Shown here in pieces: positions 1 to 9,350 of a stretch of DNA of 64,000 nucleotides. The translations under genes and the position numbers were made by a program. Under the pieces are notes generated by a model. The model searched no databases, had not been told where the DNA came from, and saw only the letters and a program-made list of their open reading frames with translations. The stretch is from Pseudomonas fluorescens (GTDB lineage Bacteria; Pseudomonadota; Gammaproteobacteria; Pseudomonadales; Pseudomonadaceae): NCBI RefSeq assembly GCF_004683905.1, contig NZ_CP038438.1, positions 3,410,001 to 3,474,000 on the forward strand, written 5' to 3'. How positions within the stretch are numbered: position 1 is the first letter of the stretch; each line of letters starts with the position of its first letter.

Positions 1-48
1 TACGGTGCCAACGTTCAAAACATCGCTGAGTTCAGGGGCGCCGACTAG
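1..48 (+). CDS. Possible 3' end of an upstream gene (partial)
   Basis: Frame 1 is open from the window edge to a TAG at 46-48 and would encode a C-terminus ending AEFRGAD. Only 15 codons are visible, so no family can be named. It may equally be chance. The 139 bases between it and the next gene hold nothing I recognise apart from the ribosome-binding site of that gene. Confidence 0.3.
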   Translation, partial: YGANVQNIAEFRGAD

Positions 49-187
49 AGTTATCGGGGCATTCCTTGCGCCGGATCAAAAATATCCCTGAGCAACCGAA
101 CAACTATTTCGAACGGCAAAGGTCACTGACTTCGCACCGGTCACTTTTTACAGAACCGGCCCCAATACGCTACGGAGCAACAGGCAC

Positions 188-1039
188 ATGGCAGCACTGC
201 AGAACAGCACATTCGATGCGATGAAAAACAAACAACCCCAACTGCTGAGCGAATGGATCAACGGCCTAGAAGCCAGCGGCGCCACCCGCAATCTCAAAGA
301 CCATGACCTGCAACAACAGACCAGCGAATTCCTGCAACTGGTGATCAACGGCCTGCAGGATGACAACGGCACCAACATCAATGCGCCGGGTTGGGAAGCC
401 ACCCGCCAGTTCCTCGAAAAGCTCTCCCACAGCCGTGCCCAGCTCGGTCAGGATTCGCAACAGACTGCCAGTTTCATCTTCGCCCTGAAGGGCCCGCTGT
501 TTGCCCTGCTGCAAGCGCACTATAAAGAACAGCCAGCGCTGCTCGCCGAACAACTCTGGGAAATTTCCGAACTGTTCGACGCCTTCGGCATGCACACCAT
601 CCGTACCTTCCAGAAGTCCCGTGAAGCGGTGATCAAACGCCAACAGGAAGAACTGCTGGAGCTCTCCACGCCGGTGGTCAAACTGTGGGACGGCGTCCTG
701 GCGCTGCCGATGATCGGCACCCTCGATTCGCAACGCACCCAAGTGGTGATGGAGTCCTTGCTACAACGCATCGTCGACACCGGTTCGGAAATCGCCATCA
801 TCGACATTACCGGCGTACCGACCGTCGACACGCTGGTTGCGCAGCACCTGCTGAAAACCGTGACCGCGATTCGTCTGATGGGTGCCGATTGCATCATCAG
901 CGGCGTGCGTCCGCAAATCGCCCAGACCATCGTCCACCTGGGCCTCGACCTGCAAGGCGTGGTGACCAAGGCCAATCTTGCCGACGCACTGAAGCTTGCC
1001 CTCACCCGCCTGGGCATCAGCCTCGGCAAAGCGGTCTGA
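188..1039 (+). CDS. RsbR-like stressosome protein (RsbRD-type N-domain + STAS)
   Basis: This 283-residue protein has a helical RsbR-type N-terminal sensory region (about 10-150) and a C-terminal STAS domain (about 160-275). The STAS part contains the RsbR signature DITGVPTVDTLVAQHLL followed by SGVRPQIAQT, with threonines where RsbT phosphorylates RsbR proteins. In known stressosomes RsbR and RsbS form a large cytosolic particle that sequesters the kinase RsbT until stress. A GGAG lies about ten bases before the ATG. It is the first gene of a tightly packed run with RsbS-, RsbT- and RsbX-like proteins, which strongly supports the call. The sensed signal cannot be read from the sequence. Confidence 0.85.
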   Translation: MAALQNSTFDAMKNKQPQLLSEWINGLEASGATRNLKDHDLQQQTSEFLQLVINGLQDDNGTNINAPGWEATRQFLEKLSHSRAQLGQDSQQTASFIFALKGPLFALLQAHYKEQPALLAEQLWEISELFDAFGMHTIRTFQKSREAVIKRQQEELLELSTPVVKLWDGVLALPMIGTLDSQRTQVVMESLLQRIVDTGSEIAIIDITGVPTVDTLVAQHLLKTVTAIRLMGADCIISGVRPQIAQTIVHLGLDLQGVVTKANLADALKLALTRLGISLGKAV

Positions 1040-1043
1040 GCCG

Positions 1044-1406
1044 ATGGAACGTATCCCGATTCTTCAAATGGGCAAGTTCCTGCTGGTGACCATTCAGGTC
1101 GACATGCACGATCAACTCGCCCTCACGTTGCAGGACGACTTGTCCGAGCGCATCAGCAAGACTTCGGCTCGCGGTGTGCTGATCGATATCTCGGCGCTGG
1201 ACATGGTCGACTCGTTCATTGGCCGGATGATCAGCACCATCTCCGGGCTGTCGAAAATCATGGACGCCGAAACCATGCTGGTCGGCATGCAGCCGGCCGT
1301 GGCGATCACCCTGGTCGAACTCGGCCTGACCCTGCCCGGCGTGAGCACCGCACTGAACGTCGAGCGCGGGATGAAACTGCTGCAGGAACGAGTAGACCGG
1401 CAATGA
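1044..1406 (+). CDS. RsbS-like STAS protein
   Basis: This 120-residue single STAS domain is the size of RsbS. The ATG four bases after the RsbR stop is preferred over an in-frame upstream start inside the previous gene. The segment DMVDSFIGRMI matches the RsbS region carrying the serine phosphorylated by RsbT. By family knowledge it is the scaffold subunit of the stressosome and the main antagonist of RsbT. Its stop overlaps the start of the RsbT-like gene, suggesting translational coupling and fixed stoichiometry. Confidence 0.85.
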   Translation: MERIPILQMGKFLLVTIQVDMHDQLALTLQDDLSERISKTSARGVLIDISALDMVDSFIGRMISTISGLSKIMDAETMLVGMQPAVAITLVELGLTLPGVSTALNVERGMKLLQERVDRQ

Positions 1407-1807
1407 CCGTACGCAGCAGCGGTACTCAACCCATCCATATCGAGCAGGATGTCGTGCTCGCACGCCAGACCGCCCGCAAACTCGCCACCGAATGCGGGAT
1501 GCGCCTGATCGACCTGACCAAAATGGTCACGGCGGTCAGCGAGCTGGCCCGCAACACCATGGTGTACGGTGGCGGCGGCGACATGGACTGGCAGATTCTC
1601 GATGAAGATCACAAGGTCGGGCTGCGCTTGACGTTCCGCGACGAAGGCCCCGGTATTGCCGATATCAAACTGGCGATGACCGACGGCTGGACCTCCGGCA
1701 GCGGCATGGGCCTGGGCCTGACCGGGGCAAAACGCCTGGTCGAGGAGTTCGAACTGGACACCGAGCCGGGCAAGGGCACGCGAATAACGATCACCCGATG
1801 GACATGA
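1403..1807 (+). CDS. RsbT-like serine/threonine kinase (HATPase_c)
   Basis: This 134-residue GHKL ATPase has an N-box near residues 47-56 (SELARNTMVY) and glycine-rich lid motifs (DEGPGI, then SGMGLGLTGAKRL), closing with GTRITI. RsbT phosphorylates RsbS and RsbR in the stressosome and on release activates a downstream phosphatase. The start overlaps the RsbS stop and the end overlaps the next start by 10 bp, so the four genes are one transcription and translation unit. Pseudomonas has no SigB pathway in the Bacillus sense, so the output must differ. Confidence 0.85.
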   Translation: MTVRSSGTQPIHIEQDVVLARQTARKLATECGMRLIDLTKMVTAVSELARNTMVYGGGGDMDWQILDEDHKVGLRLTFRDEGPGIADIKLAMTDGWTSGSGMGLGLTGAKRLVEEFELDTEPGKGTRITITRWT

Positions 1808-2814
1808 ATATCGCTGGGTCGCTGACCCAGGTGCTGCTGATCGAAGACAGCAGCCAGATCGGCCATGCCCGGCGCACCGCGCAACGGCTCGCCGAGCAAC
1901 ACGGTTTTGATGCAACCGATGCCGGGCGGGTGGCGCTGGTCGCCACCGAACTGGCCAGCAACGTGCTCAAGCACGCCAGCCGCGGCGAAGTTCACCTGCG
2001 GCTGTTGCCGCGCCCCGGCGGATTCGGCATCGAGATGCTCGCGGTCGATCGCGCACAGGGCTTTGATCTGGACGCCTGCCTGACCGATGGTTTTTCCACC
2101 GGCGGCACACAGGGCATCGGTCTGGGTGCCGTGGCGCGGCAGACCGAGGTCTTCGACGTGCACGCCGATGCCCGTGGCGCGGTGCTGCTGGCGCGTCTAT
2201 ATCCGCGCGGCGACCGCCAACCGGACTTGCGCTACGGCGTCAGCCAGCATTCGCTGCACAACGATCCGGCGTGTGGCGACACCTGGCACCTGGCGTACAA
2301 CGGCGCGAATGTCAGTGCGCTGATCATCGACGGCCTCGGCCACGGAGAGGATGCCGAACGCGCGGCCAAGGCCGGCGAGCGGGTGTTCGCCGAGACTCCG
2401 TTCGCCAGTCCGGTGCTGCTGATGGAGGATATGCACCGCGACATGATCGGCAGCCGTGGCGGCGCCGCAGCGTTCGCCCAGTTCAATGCCGCCCGCGACG
2501 GCCTGACCTTTACTGGCGTGGGCAACATCGGCGCCAGCCTGATCACCGCCGACAAGTCGCGGGGCCTGGCCTCGCACCCGGGCATCGTCGGCGGTCAATA
2601 CCGAAAAGCCCAGCCCTTTGACTATGCTCACGTGACCGGACATCTATTGATCATGTACAGCGACGGCTTGCAGTCCCGTTGGAATCTTCAAGACTACCCC
2701 GGCCTGGTGCACCGCCATCCGGCGGTGATAGCCAGCGTCCTGCACCGTGACTTCTGTCGCGGGCGCGACGACGTCACGGTACTGGTCGTTGCCCTGGAGG
2801 CCGCCCATGGCTGA
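1798..2814 (+). CDS. Kinase-phosphatase fusion: HATPase_c + SpoIIE/RsbX-type PP2C
   Basis: This 338-residue protein joins an RsbT/RsbW-like ATPase (about 1-140; N-box ELASNVLKHA, glycine motif GTQGIGLGAV) to a PP2C-like SpoIIE phosphatase (about 145-335; metal-binding DGLGHG and the terminal GRDDVTVLV). RsbX resets the stressosome by dephosphorylating RsbR and RsbS, and a stand-alone RsbX resembles the second half. The fusion may combine phosphorylation and reset in one chain. It overlaps the RsbT-like gene upstream and the histidine kinase downstream. Whether the N-domain is an active kinase is not decidable here. Confidence 0.8.
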   Translation: MDMNIAGSLTQVLLIEDSSQIGHARRTAQRLAEQHGFDATDAGRVALVATELASNVLKHASRGEVHLRLLPRPGGFGIEMLAVDRAQGFDLDACLTDGFSTGGTQGIGLGAVARQTEVFDVHADARGAVLLARLYPRGDRQPDLRYGVSQHSLHNDPACGDTWHLAYNGANVSALIIDGLGHGEDAERAAKAGERVFAETPFASPVLLMEDMHRDMIGSRGGAAAFAQFNAARDGLTFTGVGNIGASLITADKSRGLASHPGIVGGQYRKAQPFDYAHVTGHLLIMYSDGLQSRWNLQDYPGLVHRHPAVIASVLHRDFCRGRDDVTVLVVALEAAHG

Positions 2815-3682
2815 GTCGCCAACCCTGAATGCCGCCGAACAGGCTGCGCTGATCGCCCGATTGCAGAGCGAGACCGCCGCCCTGCGCGCAGAACTCGACG
2901 AGACCAACCAGGGCGTGCTGGCGCTCTACGCCGAACTCGACACCCAGGCGGAAGAACTGAGGCAGGCTTCGGACTTGAAAAGCCGCTTTCTGTCGTACAT
3001 GAGCCATGAGTTCCGCACACCGCTCGGCTCGATCCTCAGCATCAACAGCTTGCTGGCCGATGAGCTCGACGGCCCGCTCAGCCCCGAGCAGCACAAACAG
3101 GTGGCGTTCGTCAGCAGCGCCGCGCGTGAACTCAGCGACATGGTCGATGACTTGCTCGATCTGGCGAAGATCGAAGCCGGGCGGATCACTATTTCCCCGG
3201 CATGGTTCGACATGTTCGACCTGTTCTCCGCCCTGCGCGGGATGTTCCGGCCGATCGTCGATGCGTCGGCGGTGGACCTGATTTTCGAAGAGCCGGTCGG
3301 CCTGCCACGCCTGTACACCGACGACAAAAAACTCGGGCAGATTCTGCGCAACTTCATTTCCAACTCGCTGAAATTCACCACCCGCGGTGAAGTGCGGGTT
3401 TCGGCGCGCCTGGAAGGCTCGGACAAAGTACGTTTTGCCGTCAGCGACACCGGGATCGGTATCGCGCCGGAGCTGCACGGTGCATTGTTCGAGGACTTCT
3501 CCCAGGTCGACTCGCCGCTGCAGAAACGTCTGCGCGGGACCGGCCTCGGCTTGTCCCTGTGCAAGCGCTTCGCTGCCCTGCTCGGCGGCGAGGTCGGGAT
3601 GGACAGCACACCGGGGGTCGGCTCGACCTTTTTCGTGATCATTCCGCTGGCGCTCGCCTTGGAGAACGTCGATGAAACGTGA
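2807..3682 (+). CDS. Soluble sensor histidine kinase
   Basis: This 291-residue kinase has no membrane segment. A coiled-coil stretch (about 8-55) leads into HisKA with the H-box SHEFRTPLGSI (phosphorylated His67), then an ATPase domain with N-box NFISNSLKF, G1 DTGIGIA and G2 GTGLGLSL. The ATG at 2807 overlaps the phosphatase stop by 8 bp and is preferred over an upstream in-frame start. With no sensor domain, it probably receives its signal from partner proteins, most simply the stressosome genes ahead of it. It overlaps the hybrid kinase gene by 11 bp. Confidence 0.85.
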   Translation: MAESPTLNAAEQAALIARLQSETAALRAELDETNQGVLALYAELDTQAEELRQASDLKSRFLSYMSHEFRTPLGSILSINSLLADELDGPLSPEQHKQVAFVSSAARELSDMVDDLLDLAKIEAGRITISPAWFDMFDLFSALRGMFRPIVDASAVDLIFEEPVGLPRLYTDDKKLGQILRNFISNSLKFTTRGEVRVSARLEGSDKVRFAVSDTGIGIAPELHGALFEDFSQVDSPLQKRLRGTGLGLSLCKRFAALLGGEVGMDSTPGVGSTFFVIIPLALALENVDET

Positions 3683-5615
3683 CATCCGTCTATTGATCGT
3701 CGACGACAACGCCGCCACCCGCTACGCCTTGCGCCGGCGCCTGGAGCGCCATGACTACGAGGTGCTGGAGGCCGGCACCGGCAGCGAAGGCCTGGCGCTG
3801 ATCGCGAGCGAGCCACTCGATGCGCTGATCCTCGACGTCAACCTGCCGGACATGAGCGGCTTCGACATCGTGCGCATCTTGCGTGCTGATGCTCGCACCG
3901 CGCTGCTGCCGGTGATCCACGTGTCTGCGGCGTCGATCCAGACCGGCGACATCATCACCGGCCTGAACGCCGGGGCGGATGCTTACCTGATTCACCCGGT
4001 AGACCCGGACGTGCTATTGGCGACCCTGCGCACTCTGCTGCGGGTACGTGATACCGAAAACGCGCTGCGCGAGAGCGAGGCCCGGTTTCGCGAGATTTTC
4101 GTCAACGTCTCGGCGCCGATTGCCGTGCTCGATGCCAACCTGAAAGTGCATGAGTGCAACCACGCCTTCACGCAGATGATTCAGGACAACCGCAACCCGG
4201 AAACTCTCAGCGAGTGCTTTGACCAAGACCAGGGCGCGATCCTCAACGAGTTGCGCCTGCGGCTGGTCGATGGCGAGCGCTGGAAAGGCACGTTGAACAT
4301 GCGCGTACAGGGCGAGGTCCGCGAAACCGAGTGGCAGATTTCGCCATATCGCACACCGCAACTGAGCCTGGTATTCGTCGAAGACGTCACCGAGCATCGC
4401 CACCGTGAACGCTCGCACCTGGCACAGCTGGACGACACCACCACACAACTGGCCAAGGAAGTCGCCGAGCGTGTGCGCGCCGAATCGCAGTTGCTGCAAG
4501 TGCAGAAAATGGACGCACTGGGCAAGCTCACCGGGGGCATCGCCCACGACTTCAACAATCTGCTGACCGGGATCATCACCAGCCTCGAACTGATCCAGAA
4601 ACGCATCGCCGATGCCAGGCCCGACAAAGTGCAGCTCTATGCTGAAGCAGCGCTGAATTCGGCGATGAGTGCGGCTTCGCTCACTCATCGTCTGCTGGCC
4701 TTCGCCCGCCAACAGCCACTGGATACCCGGCCGGTAGACATCAATGAGCAGGTGCGCTCGCTGGAAGAATTGCTGGTGCGCACCATCGGCGAACGCATCA
4801 CCCTCAAACTTGAACTGACCAACAAACCGGCGATTGCCCTGGTCGACCCGGTACAGCTGGAAAGCGCGGTGCTGAATCTGGTCATCAACGCCCGGGATGC
4901 GCTGCCCCGAGGCGGCAATATCTGGGTCAACACCTATGCCGCGTATTCCCACGGCGACCCGAACATGGCCGATGGTGCGTATGTCGCGCTGTCGGTGCGC
5001 GATGACGGCACCGGTATCGAGCACAGTGTGATCGACAAGGTGTTCGACCCGTTCTTCACCACCAAACCGCTGGGCCAGGGTACGGGTCTGGGGTTGTCGA
5101 CCATCTACGGTTTCGCCCGCCAGTCCGGTGGCGATGCGCATATCCGCAGCGTGGCACGGCGTGGCACCGAAGTGACCATCATGCTGCCGGCGACGAACGA
5201 TCCGACCGGCGCCGACATCCCGGCGCCGAAGGTGGATCCGCAGGGTGCCGGCGAGCATGTCCTGATTGTCGAAGACATGCCGGCAGTGCGTATGTTCGTC
5301 ACCGAAGTGCTGGAAGACGCAGGTTATCGCTGCACGCAGGCGGCGGATATCGAAACCGCGCTGGAGCGCTTGCAGAATGACCCGACGATCGACCTGCTGC
5401 TGAGCGACGTCGGCCTGCCGCGCATGAGCGGCCGGGAACTGGCGGACGTGGCGCGGGGCTGGCGTGAAAGCCTGCCGATTCTGTTCATGACCGGTTATGC
5501 CGAGACCGCGATCAATCGCCAGGTGTTCCTCGGCAGCGGCATGGAAATGCTGGTCAAACCGTTCCAGATCAGCGAACTGCTGGACAAGGTCCGCCGCACG
5601 CTTGATGGCGCCTGA
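3672..5615 (+). CDS. Hybrid kinase: REC-PAS-HisKA-HATPase-REC
   Basis: This 647-residue protein has an N-terminal receiver (about 5-120, acceptor Asp55 in LILDVNLPD), a PAS domain (about 130-245), a HisKA box [11 protein letters not shown] (His292), an ATPase domain (DDGTGIE, GTGLGLST) and a second receiver (about 535-645, Asp579 in LLLSDVGLP, with the usual VKPF lysine). The first receiver has a histidine (residue 108, LIHPVDP) where the conserved signalling lysine is expected, so it may signal unusually. It is the last gene of the stressosome run and probably a phosphotransfer target of the preceding kinase. No DNA-binding domain is present, so the final output lies elsewhere. Confidence 0.85.
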   Translation: MKRDIRLLIVDDNAATRYALRRRLERHDYEVLEAGTGSEGLALIASEPLDALILDVNLPDMSGFDIVRILRADARTALLPVIHVSAASIQTGDIITGLNAGADAYLIHPVDPDVLLATLRTLLRVRDTENALRESEARFREIFVNVSAPIAVLDANLKVHECNHAFTQMIQDNRNPETLSECFDQDQGAILNELRLRLVDGERWKGTLNMRVQGEVRETEWQISPYRTPQLSLVFVEDVTEHRHRERSHLAQLDDTTTQLAKEVAERVRAESQLLQVQKMDALGKLTGGIAHDFNNLLTGIITSLELIQKRIADARPDKVQLYAEAALNSAMSAASLTHRLLAFARQQPLDTRPVDINEQVRSLEELLVRTIGERITLKLELTNKPAIALVDPVQLESAVLNLVINARDALPRGGNIWVNTYAAYSHGDPNMADGAYVALSVRDDGTGIEHSVIDKVFDPFFTTKPLGQGTGLGLSTIYGFARQSGGDAHIRSVARRGTEVTIMLPATNDPTGADIPAPKVDPQGAGEHVLIVEDMPAVRMFVTEVLEDAGYRCTQAADIETALERLQNDPTIDLLLSDVGLPRMSGRELADVARGWRESLPILFMTGYAETAINRQVFLGSGMEMLVKPFQISELLDKVRRTLDGA

Positions 5616-5622
5616 CCCGTCG

Positions 5623-6505
5623 CTTTCGCGAGCAAGCCCGCTCCCACACTGGACTGGTGGTGATCACCAGCCTTTTGTACACCGCAAAACCTGTGGGAGC
5701 CGGGCTTGCTCGCGAAGGCGTCGGTATAGCCAGCATCTCTATTGCCTGACACACCGCTTTCGCGAGCAAGCCCGCTCCCACTTTGGGGCTGTGTTGATCG
5801 CCAGCCTAGTGCACACCGCAAAACCTGTGGGAGCCGGGCTTGCCCGCGAAGGCGTCGGTATAGCCAGCATCTCGTTGCCTGACACACCGCTTTCGCGAGC
5901 AAGCTCGCTCCCACACTGGAGCTGTGTTGATCACCAGCCTTTTGCACACCGCAAAACCTGTGGGAGCCGGGCTTGCCCGCGAAGGCGTCGGTATAGCCAG
6001 CATCTCTATTGCCTGACACACCGCTTTCGCGAGCAAGCTCGCTCCCACACTGGAGCTGTGTTGATCGCCAGCCTAGTGCACACCGCAAAACCTGTGGGAG
6101 CCGGGCTTGCCCGCGAAGGCGTCGGTATAGCCAGCATCTCTATTGCCTGACACACCGCTTTCGCGAGCAAGCTCGCTCCCACACTGGAGCTGTGTTGATC
6201 GCCAGCCTAGTGCACACCGCAAAACCTGTGGGAGCCGGGCTTGCCCGCGAAGGCGTCGGTATAGCCAGCATCTCTATTGCCTGACACACCGCTTTCGCGA
6301 GCAAGCTCGCTCCCACACTGGAGCTGTGTTGATCACCAGCCTTGTGCACACCGTAAAACCTGTGGGAGCCGGGCTTGCTCGCGAAAGCGTCGGTATAGCC
6401 AGCATCTCGTTGCCTGACACACCGCTTTCGCGAGCAAGCCCGCTCCCACTTTGGGGCTGTGTTGATCGCCAGCCTTGTGCACACCGCAAAACCTGTGGGA
6501 GTTAG
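5623..6505 (+). repeat. Tandem array of REP-pair units, period 133-134 bp
   Basis: Seven copies of a unit starting CTTTCGCGAGCAAGC begin at 5623, 5757, 5890, 6024, 6158, 6292 and 6425. Each unit holds a REP (CGAGCAAGCYCGCTCCCAC), a spacer with GTTGATCRCCAGCC and CACACCGYAAAACCTG, an inverted REP (TGTGGGAGCCGGGCTTGC) and a spacer with GGCGTCGGTATAGCCAGCATCTC. The last copy is incomplete. The spacers are almost identical between copies, so the array grew by amplification of a whole pair. It fills the whole gap between two converging genes, and reading frames across it are not genes. Confidence 0.95.
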
Positions 6506-6539
6506 CTTGCTGGCGATGGGGCCAGTGGGATCGCCGCGG

Positions 6540-9173
6540 TTATTGGTTCAAGGCCCTGGCCAGAAACGGCGCGGTTCGGCTCTTTTTGCTCGCGGCAACT
6601 TTCTGCGGCGTGCCGGCGGCGACGATTTTGCCGCCCTGATCACCAGCCCCCGGGCCGATGTCGATCACCCAGTCACTCTGTGCGACTACGCGCATTTCAT
6701 GCTCGACGACGATCACTGTGTGCCCTGCCGTGACCAGGTTGTCCAGCTGCTCCAGCAGCCGATCGACATCCCGCGGATGCAGCCCGGTGGTCGGTTCATC
6801 CAGCACATACAGGGTCGCGCCGCGCTGATTGCGCTGCAGCTCAGTGGCCAGTTTGATCCGTTGTGCTTCACCACCGGACAACTCGGTGGCCGGTTGGCCG
6901 AGCCGCAGATAACCGAGGCCGATGTCACGCAGCACCTCCAGTGAACGACGAATCCCCGGCTGCTCGTTGAACACTTCTACCGCCTCTTCCACGGTCAGTT
7001 GCAGCACCTGCGCAATGCTCAAGCCTTGCCACTGAATCGCCAGGGTCTGCGGGTTGTAGCGCGCGCCATGACAGGTCGGGCACGGCGCATACACGCTCGG
7101 CATGAACAGCAACTCGACGCTGACAAAACCTTCACCCTCGCAGGTCGGGCAGCGGCCCTTGGCGACGTTGAAGGAAAACTGCCCGGCGTCATACCCCGCC
7201 GCCCGTGCCTCGGGCGTGGCGGCGAACAGTTTGCGCACGTTGTCGAACAGCCCGGTGTAGGTCGCCAGATTCGAACGTGGCGTGCGGCCGATGGGCTTTT
7301 GATCGACCTGCACCAGGCGTTTGATCGACTCCAGCCCCGCCGTCACCTGACCGCTGCTGGCCTGCGGCGCATCGTCTTCGAGGCTGAGCTCTTCCGGCTC
7401 GTCCTCAACCAGCGGCCGCCCGAGTTGCGCGCCGACCAGTTCGAGCAACGCCTGACTGACCAGACTCGACTTGCCCGAACCGGAAACCCCGGTGACCGAG
7501 GTGAAGCAGCCCAAGGGAAATTCAGCGCTGAGGTTGTGCAGGTTATTGCGGCTGATGCCATCGAGTTTCAGCCAACCGCTCGGCTTGCGCGCGGTGCGGG
7601 TCTGCCGCTGGCTCTCGGCAAACAGATAGGCGCGGGTCTGCGATTCCTCGATCTCGGCCAGCCCGGCCGGAGGGCCGCTGTACAACACCTGCCCACCCTT
7701 CTCGCCCGCCGCCGGACCGACGTCGATCAGCCAGTCGGCGCGGCGCATGGTTTCCAGATCGTGCTCGACCACAAACAGCGTATTGCCATCGGCCTTCAAG
7801 CGCTGCAAGGCTTCGAACAACGCCTCGCCATCGGCCGGATGCAGACCGGCGGATGGCTCGTCGAGCACGTAGATCACGCCGAACAGTTGCGAGCCCAATT
7901 GCGTCGCCAGGCGCAGGCGTTGCAGCTCGCCGGACGACAACGTCGGCGTGCTGCGCTCCAGCGCCAGATAACCGAGGCCCAGATCGGTCAGGGTGCTGAC
8001 CCGCTCCAGCAAGTCCTCAGCGATCCGCTGCGCTGCCAGGCGTTTTTCCAGCGACAGGTTCGGCGTGTGGCGCACGTCCGGCGCACTGGCGTGGCCGCTG
8101 GCACCGTGGGCCACGCGCTGCTGGCGCGCCTCGCGGGTTTGCGCATGGCTGAGGGTTTCGCCGCTTTCTTCGGCCTGCTGCAGATAGGTCGCCGCAGCCA
8201 CGGGTTTCAATACTTCGGCCACTTGCAGCAACGGCATCTGCGACAGTTCACCGATGTCGTAACCGGCAAAGGTCACCGACAACGCTTCACGCTTCAGGCG
8301 TTTGCCGTCGCACAACGGGCACGGGCTGCCGAGCATGAATTGCGAAACGCGCTTCTTCATCAGCGCACTTTGCGAATGAGTGAAGGTGTGCAGGATGTAG
8401 CGGCGGGCACCGGTGAAGGTGCCCTGATAACTCGGTTCCATCTTGCGCTTGAGGGCGACCCGGGTTTCCTCCGGGGTCAGCCCGGCGTACACCGGCACGG
8501 TTGGGGTTTCTTCGGTGAACAGAATCCAGTCACGCTGCTTTTTCGGCAGTTTCTTCCAGGGGATGTCGACGTCGATGCCCATGGTCACGAGGATGTCGCG
8601 CAGGTTCTGCCCCTGCCACGCCAGCGGCCAGGACGCCACGGCGCGTTGGCGGATGGTCAGGTTCGGATCGGGCACCATCAGCGCCTCGGTCACCTCGTAG
8701 ACCCGGCCCAGACCGTGGCACTCCGGGCACGCGCCTTGCGGGGTGTTCGGCGAGAAATCCTCGGCGTAGAGCATCGGTTGCCCCGGCGGGTAACTGCCGG
8801 CGCGGGAATAGAGCATGCGGATCAGGCTCGACAAGGTGGTCACGCTGCCCACCGACGAACGCGTGCTCGGCGTACCGCGCTGCTGTTGCAGGGCCACGGC
8901 GGGCGGCAGGCCTTCGATGGAGTCGACATCCGGCACCCCGACCTGATCGATCAGCCGCCGCGCATACGGCGCCACAGATTCGAAATAACGCCGCTGGGCT
9001 TCGGCGTACAAGGTCGAAAAGGCCAACGACGACTTGCCCGAACCCGAAACCCCGGTGAACACCACCAGCGCGTCGCGAGGGATATCGACGTCGACATTTT
9101 TCAGATTGTGTTCCCGGGCGCCACGCACCCGGACCATGCCGGTGGGTGCTTTGGAGGTGCGTTTGGAAGTCAT
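6540..9173 (-). CDS. UvrA paralogue lacking the UvrB-binding insert (UvrA2 class)
   Basis: This 877-residue tandem ABC ATPase has two Walker A motifs ([13 protein letters not shown] near 40 and [13 protein letters not shown]), two ABC signatures ([30 protein letters not shown]) and Cys-x2-Cys zinc modules ([23 protein letters not shown] with CPTCHGAR). Between YSRAG and the first zinc module only about 25 residues remain, where housekeeping UvrA carries the UvrB-interaction domain. That fits UvrA2/DrrC-like proteins linked to resistance to DNA-damaging compounds. It may bind damaged DNA without loading UvrB. It runs toward the REP array and has its own promoter region near 9180-9350. Confidence 0.85.
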   Translation of the reverse strand: MTSKRTSKAPTGMVRVRGAREHNLKNVDVDIPRDALVVFTGVSGSGKSSLAFSTLYAEAQRRYFESVAPYARRLIDQVGVPDVDSIEGLPPAVALQQQRGTPSTRSSVGSVTTLSSLIRMLYSRAGSYPPGQPMLYAEDFSPNTPQGACPECHGLGRVYEVTEALMVPDPNLTIRQRAVASWPLAWQGQNLRDILVTMGIDVDIPWKKLPKKQRDWILFTEETPTVPVYAGLTPEETRVALKRKMEPSYQGTFTGARRYILHTFTHSQSALMKKRVSQFMLGSPCPLCDGKRLKREALSVTFAGYDIGELSQMPLLQVAEVLKPVAAATYLQQAEESGETLSHAQTREARQQRVAHGASGHASAPDVRHTPNLSLEKRLAAQRIAEDLLERVSTLTDLGLGYLALERSTPTLSSGELQRLRLATQLGSQLFGVIYVLDEPSAGLHPADGEALFEALQRLKADGNTLFVVEHDLETMRRADWLIDVGPAAGEKGGQVLYSGPPAGLAEIEESQTRAYLFAESQRQTRTARKPSGWLKLDGISRNNLHNLSAEFPLGCFTSVTGVSGSGKSSLVSQALLELVGAQLGRPLVEDEPEELSLEDDAPQASSGQVTAGLESIKRLVQVDQKPIGRTPRSNLATYTGLFDNVRKLFAATPEARAAGYDAGQFSFNVAKGRCPTCEGEGFVSVELLFMPSVYAPCPTCHGARYNPQTLAIQWQGLSIAQVLQLTVEEAVEVFNEQPGIRRSLEVLRDIGLGYLRLGQPATELSGGEAQRIKLATELQRNQRGATLYVLDEPTTGLHPRDVDRLLEQLDNLVTAGHTVIVVEHEMRVVAQSDWVIDIGPGAGDQGGKIVAAGTPQKVAASKKSRTAPFLARALNQ

Positions 9174-9208
9174 GGGCTGTCCCTGCAGAAAAATTAGGAG
9201 CGAAGTTG

Positions 9209-9350
9209 AACCCTGTGGTGAGGGGATTTATCCCCGATCGGCGGCGCAGCCGGCGCAGTTACTGCAAATTCCATATAGCTGGGAAAATGCTGGGGAGTGC
9301 TGGGGAGTGCTGCGCACTCCATCGGGGATGAATCCCCTCGCCACAGGGAA
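9209..9350. repeat. Inverted repeat of the GTGGTGAGGGGATTTATCCCC family
   Basis: CCCTGTGGTGAGGGGATTTA at the left edge is matched in inverted form by the right edge (GGATGAATCCCCTCGCCACA), with a loop containing a duplicated GGGGAGTGCT. The same family recurs at 55967-56142. It differs in sequence from the REP elements and sits between two minus-strand genes. Confidence 0.75.

Noticed and set aside
5623..6505. CRISPR-like periodic repeat
   Set aside because: The period is 133-134 bp, the spacers are nearly identical and the repeats are REP palindromes in pairs. No cas gene is present.
6999..9197. Long plus-strand frame opposite the UvrA paralogue
   Set aside because: It is an antisense shadow in GC-rich DNA with no recognisable domain; the minus-strand protein has full ABC and zinc motifs.
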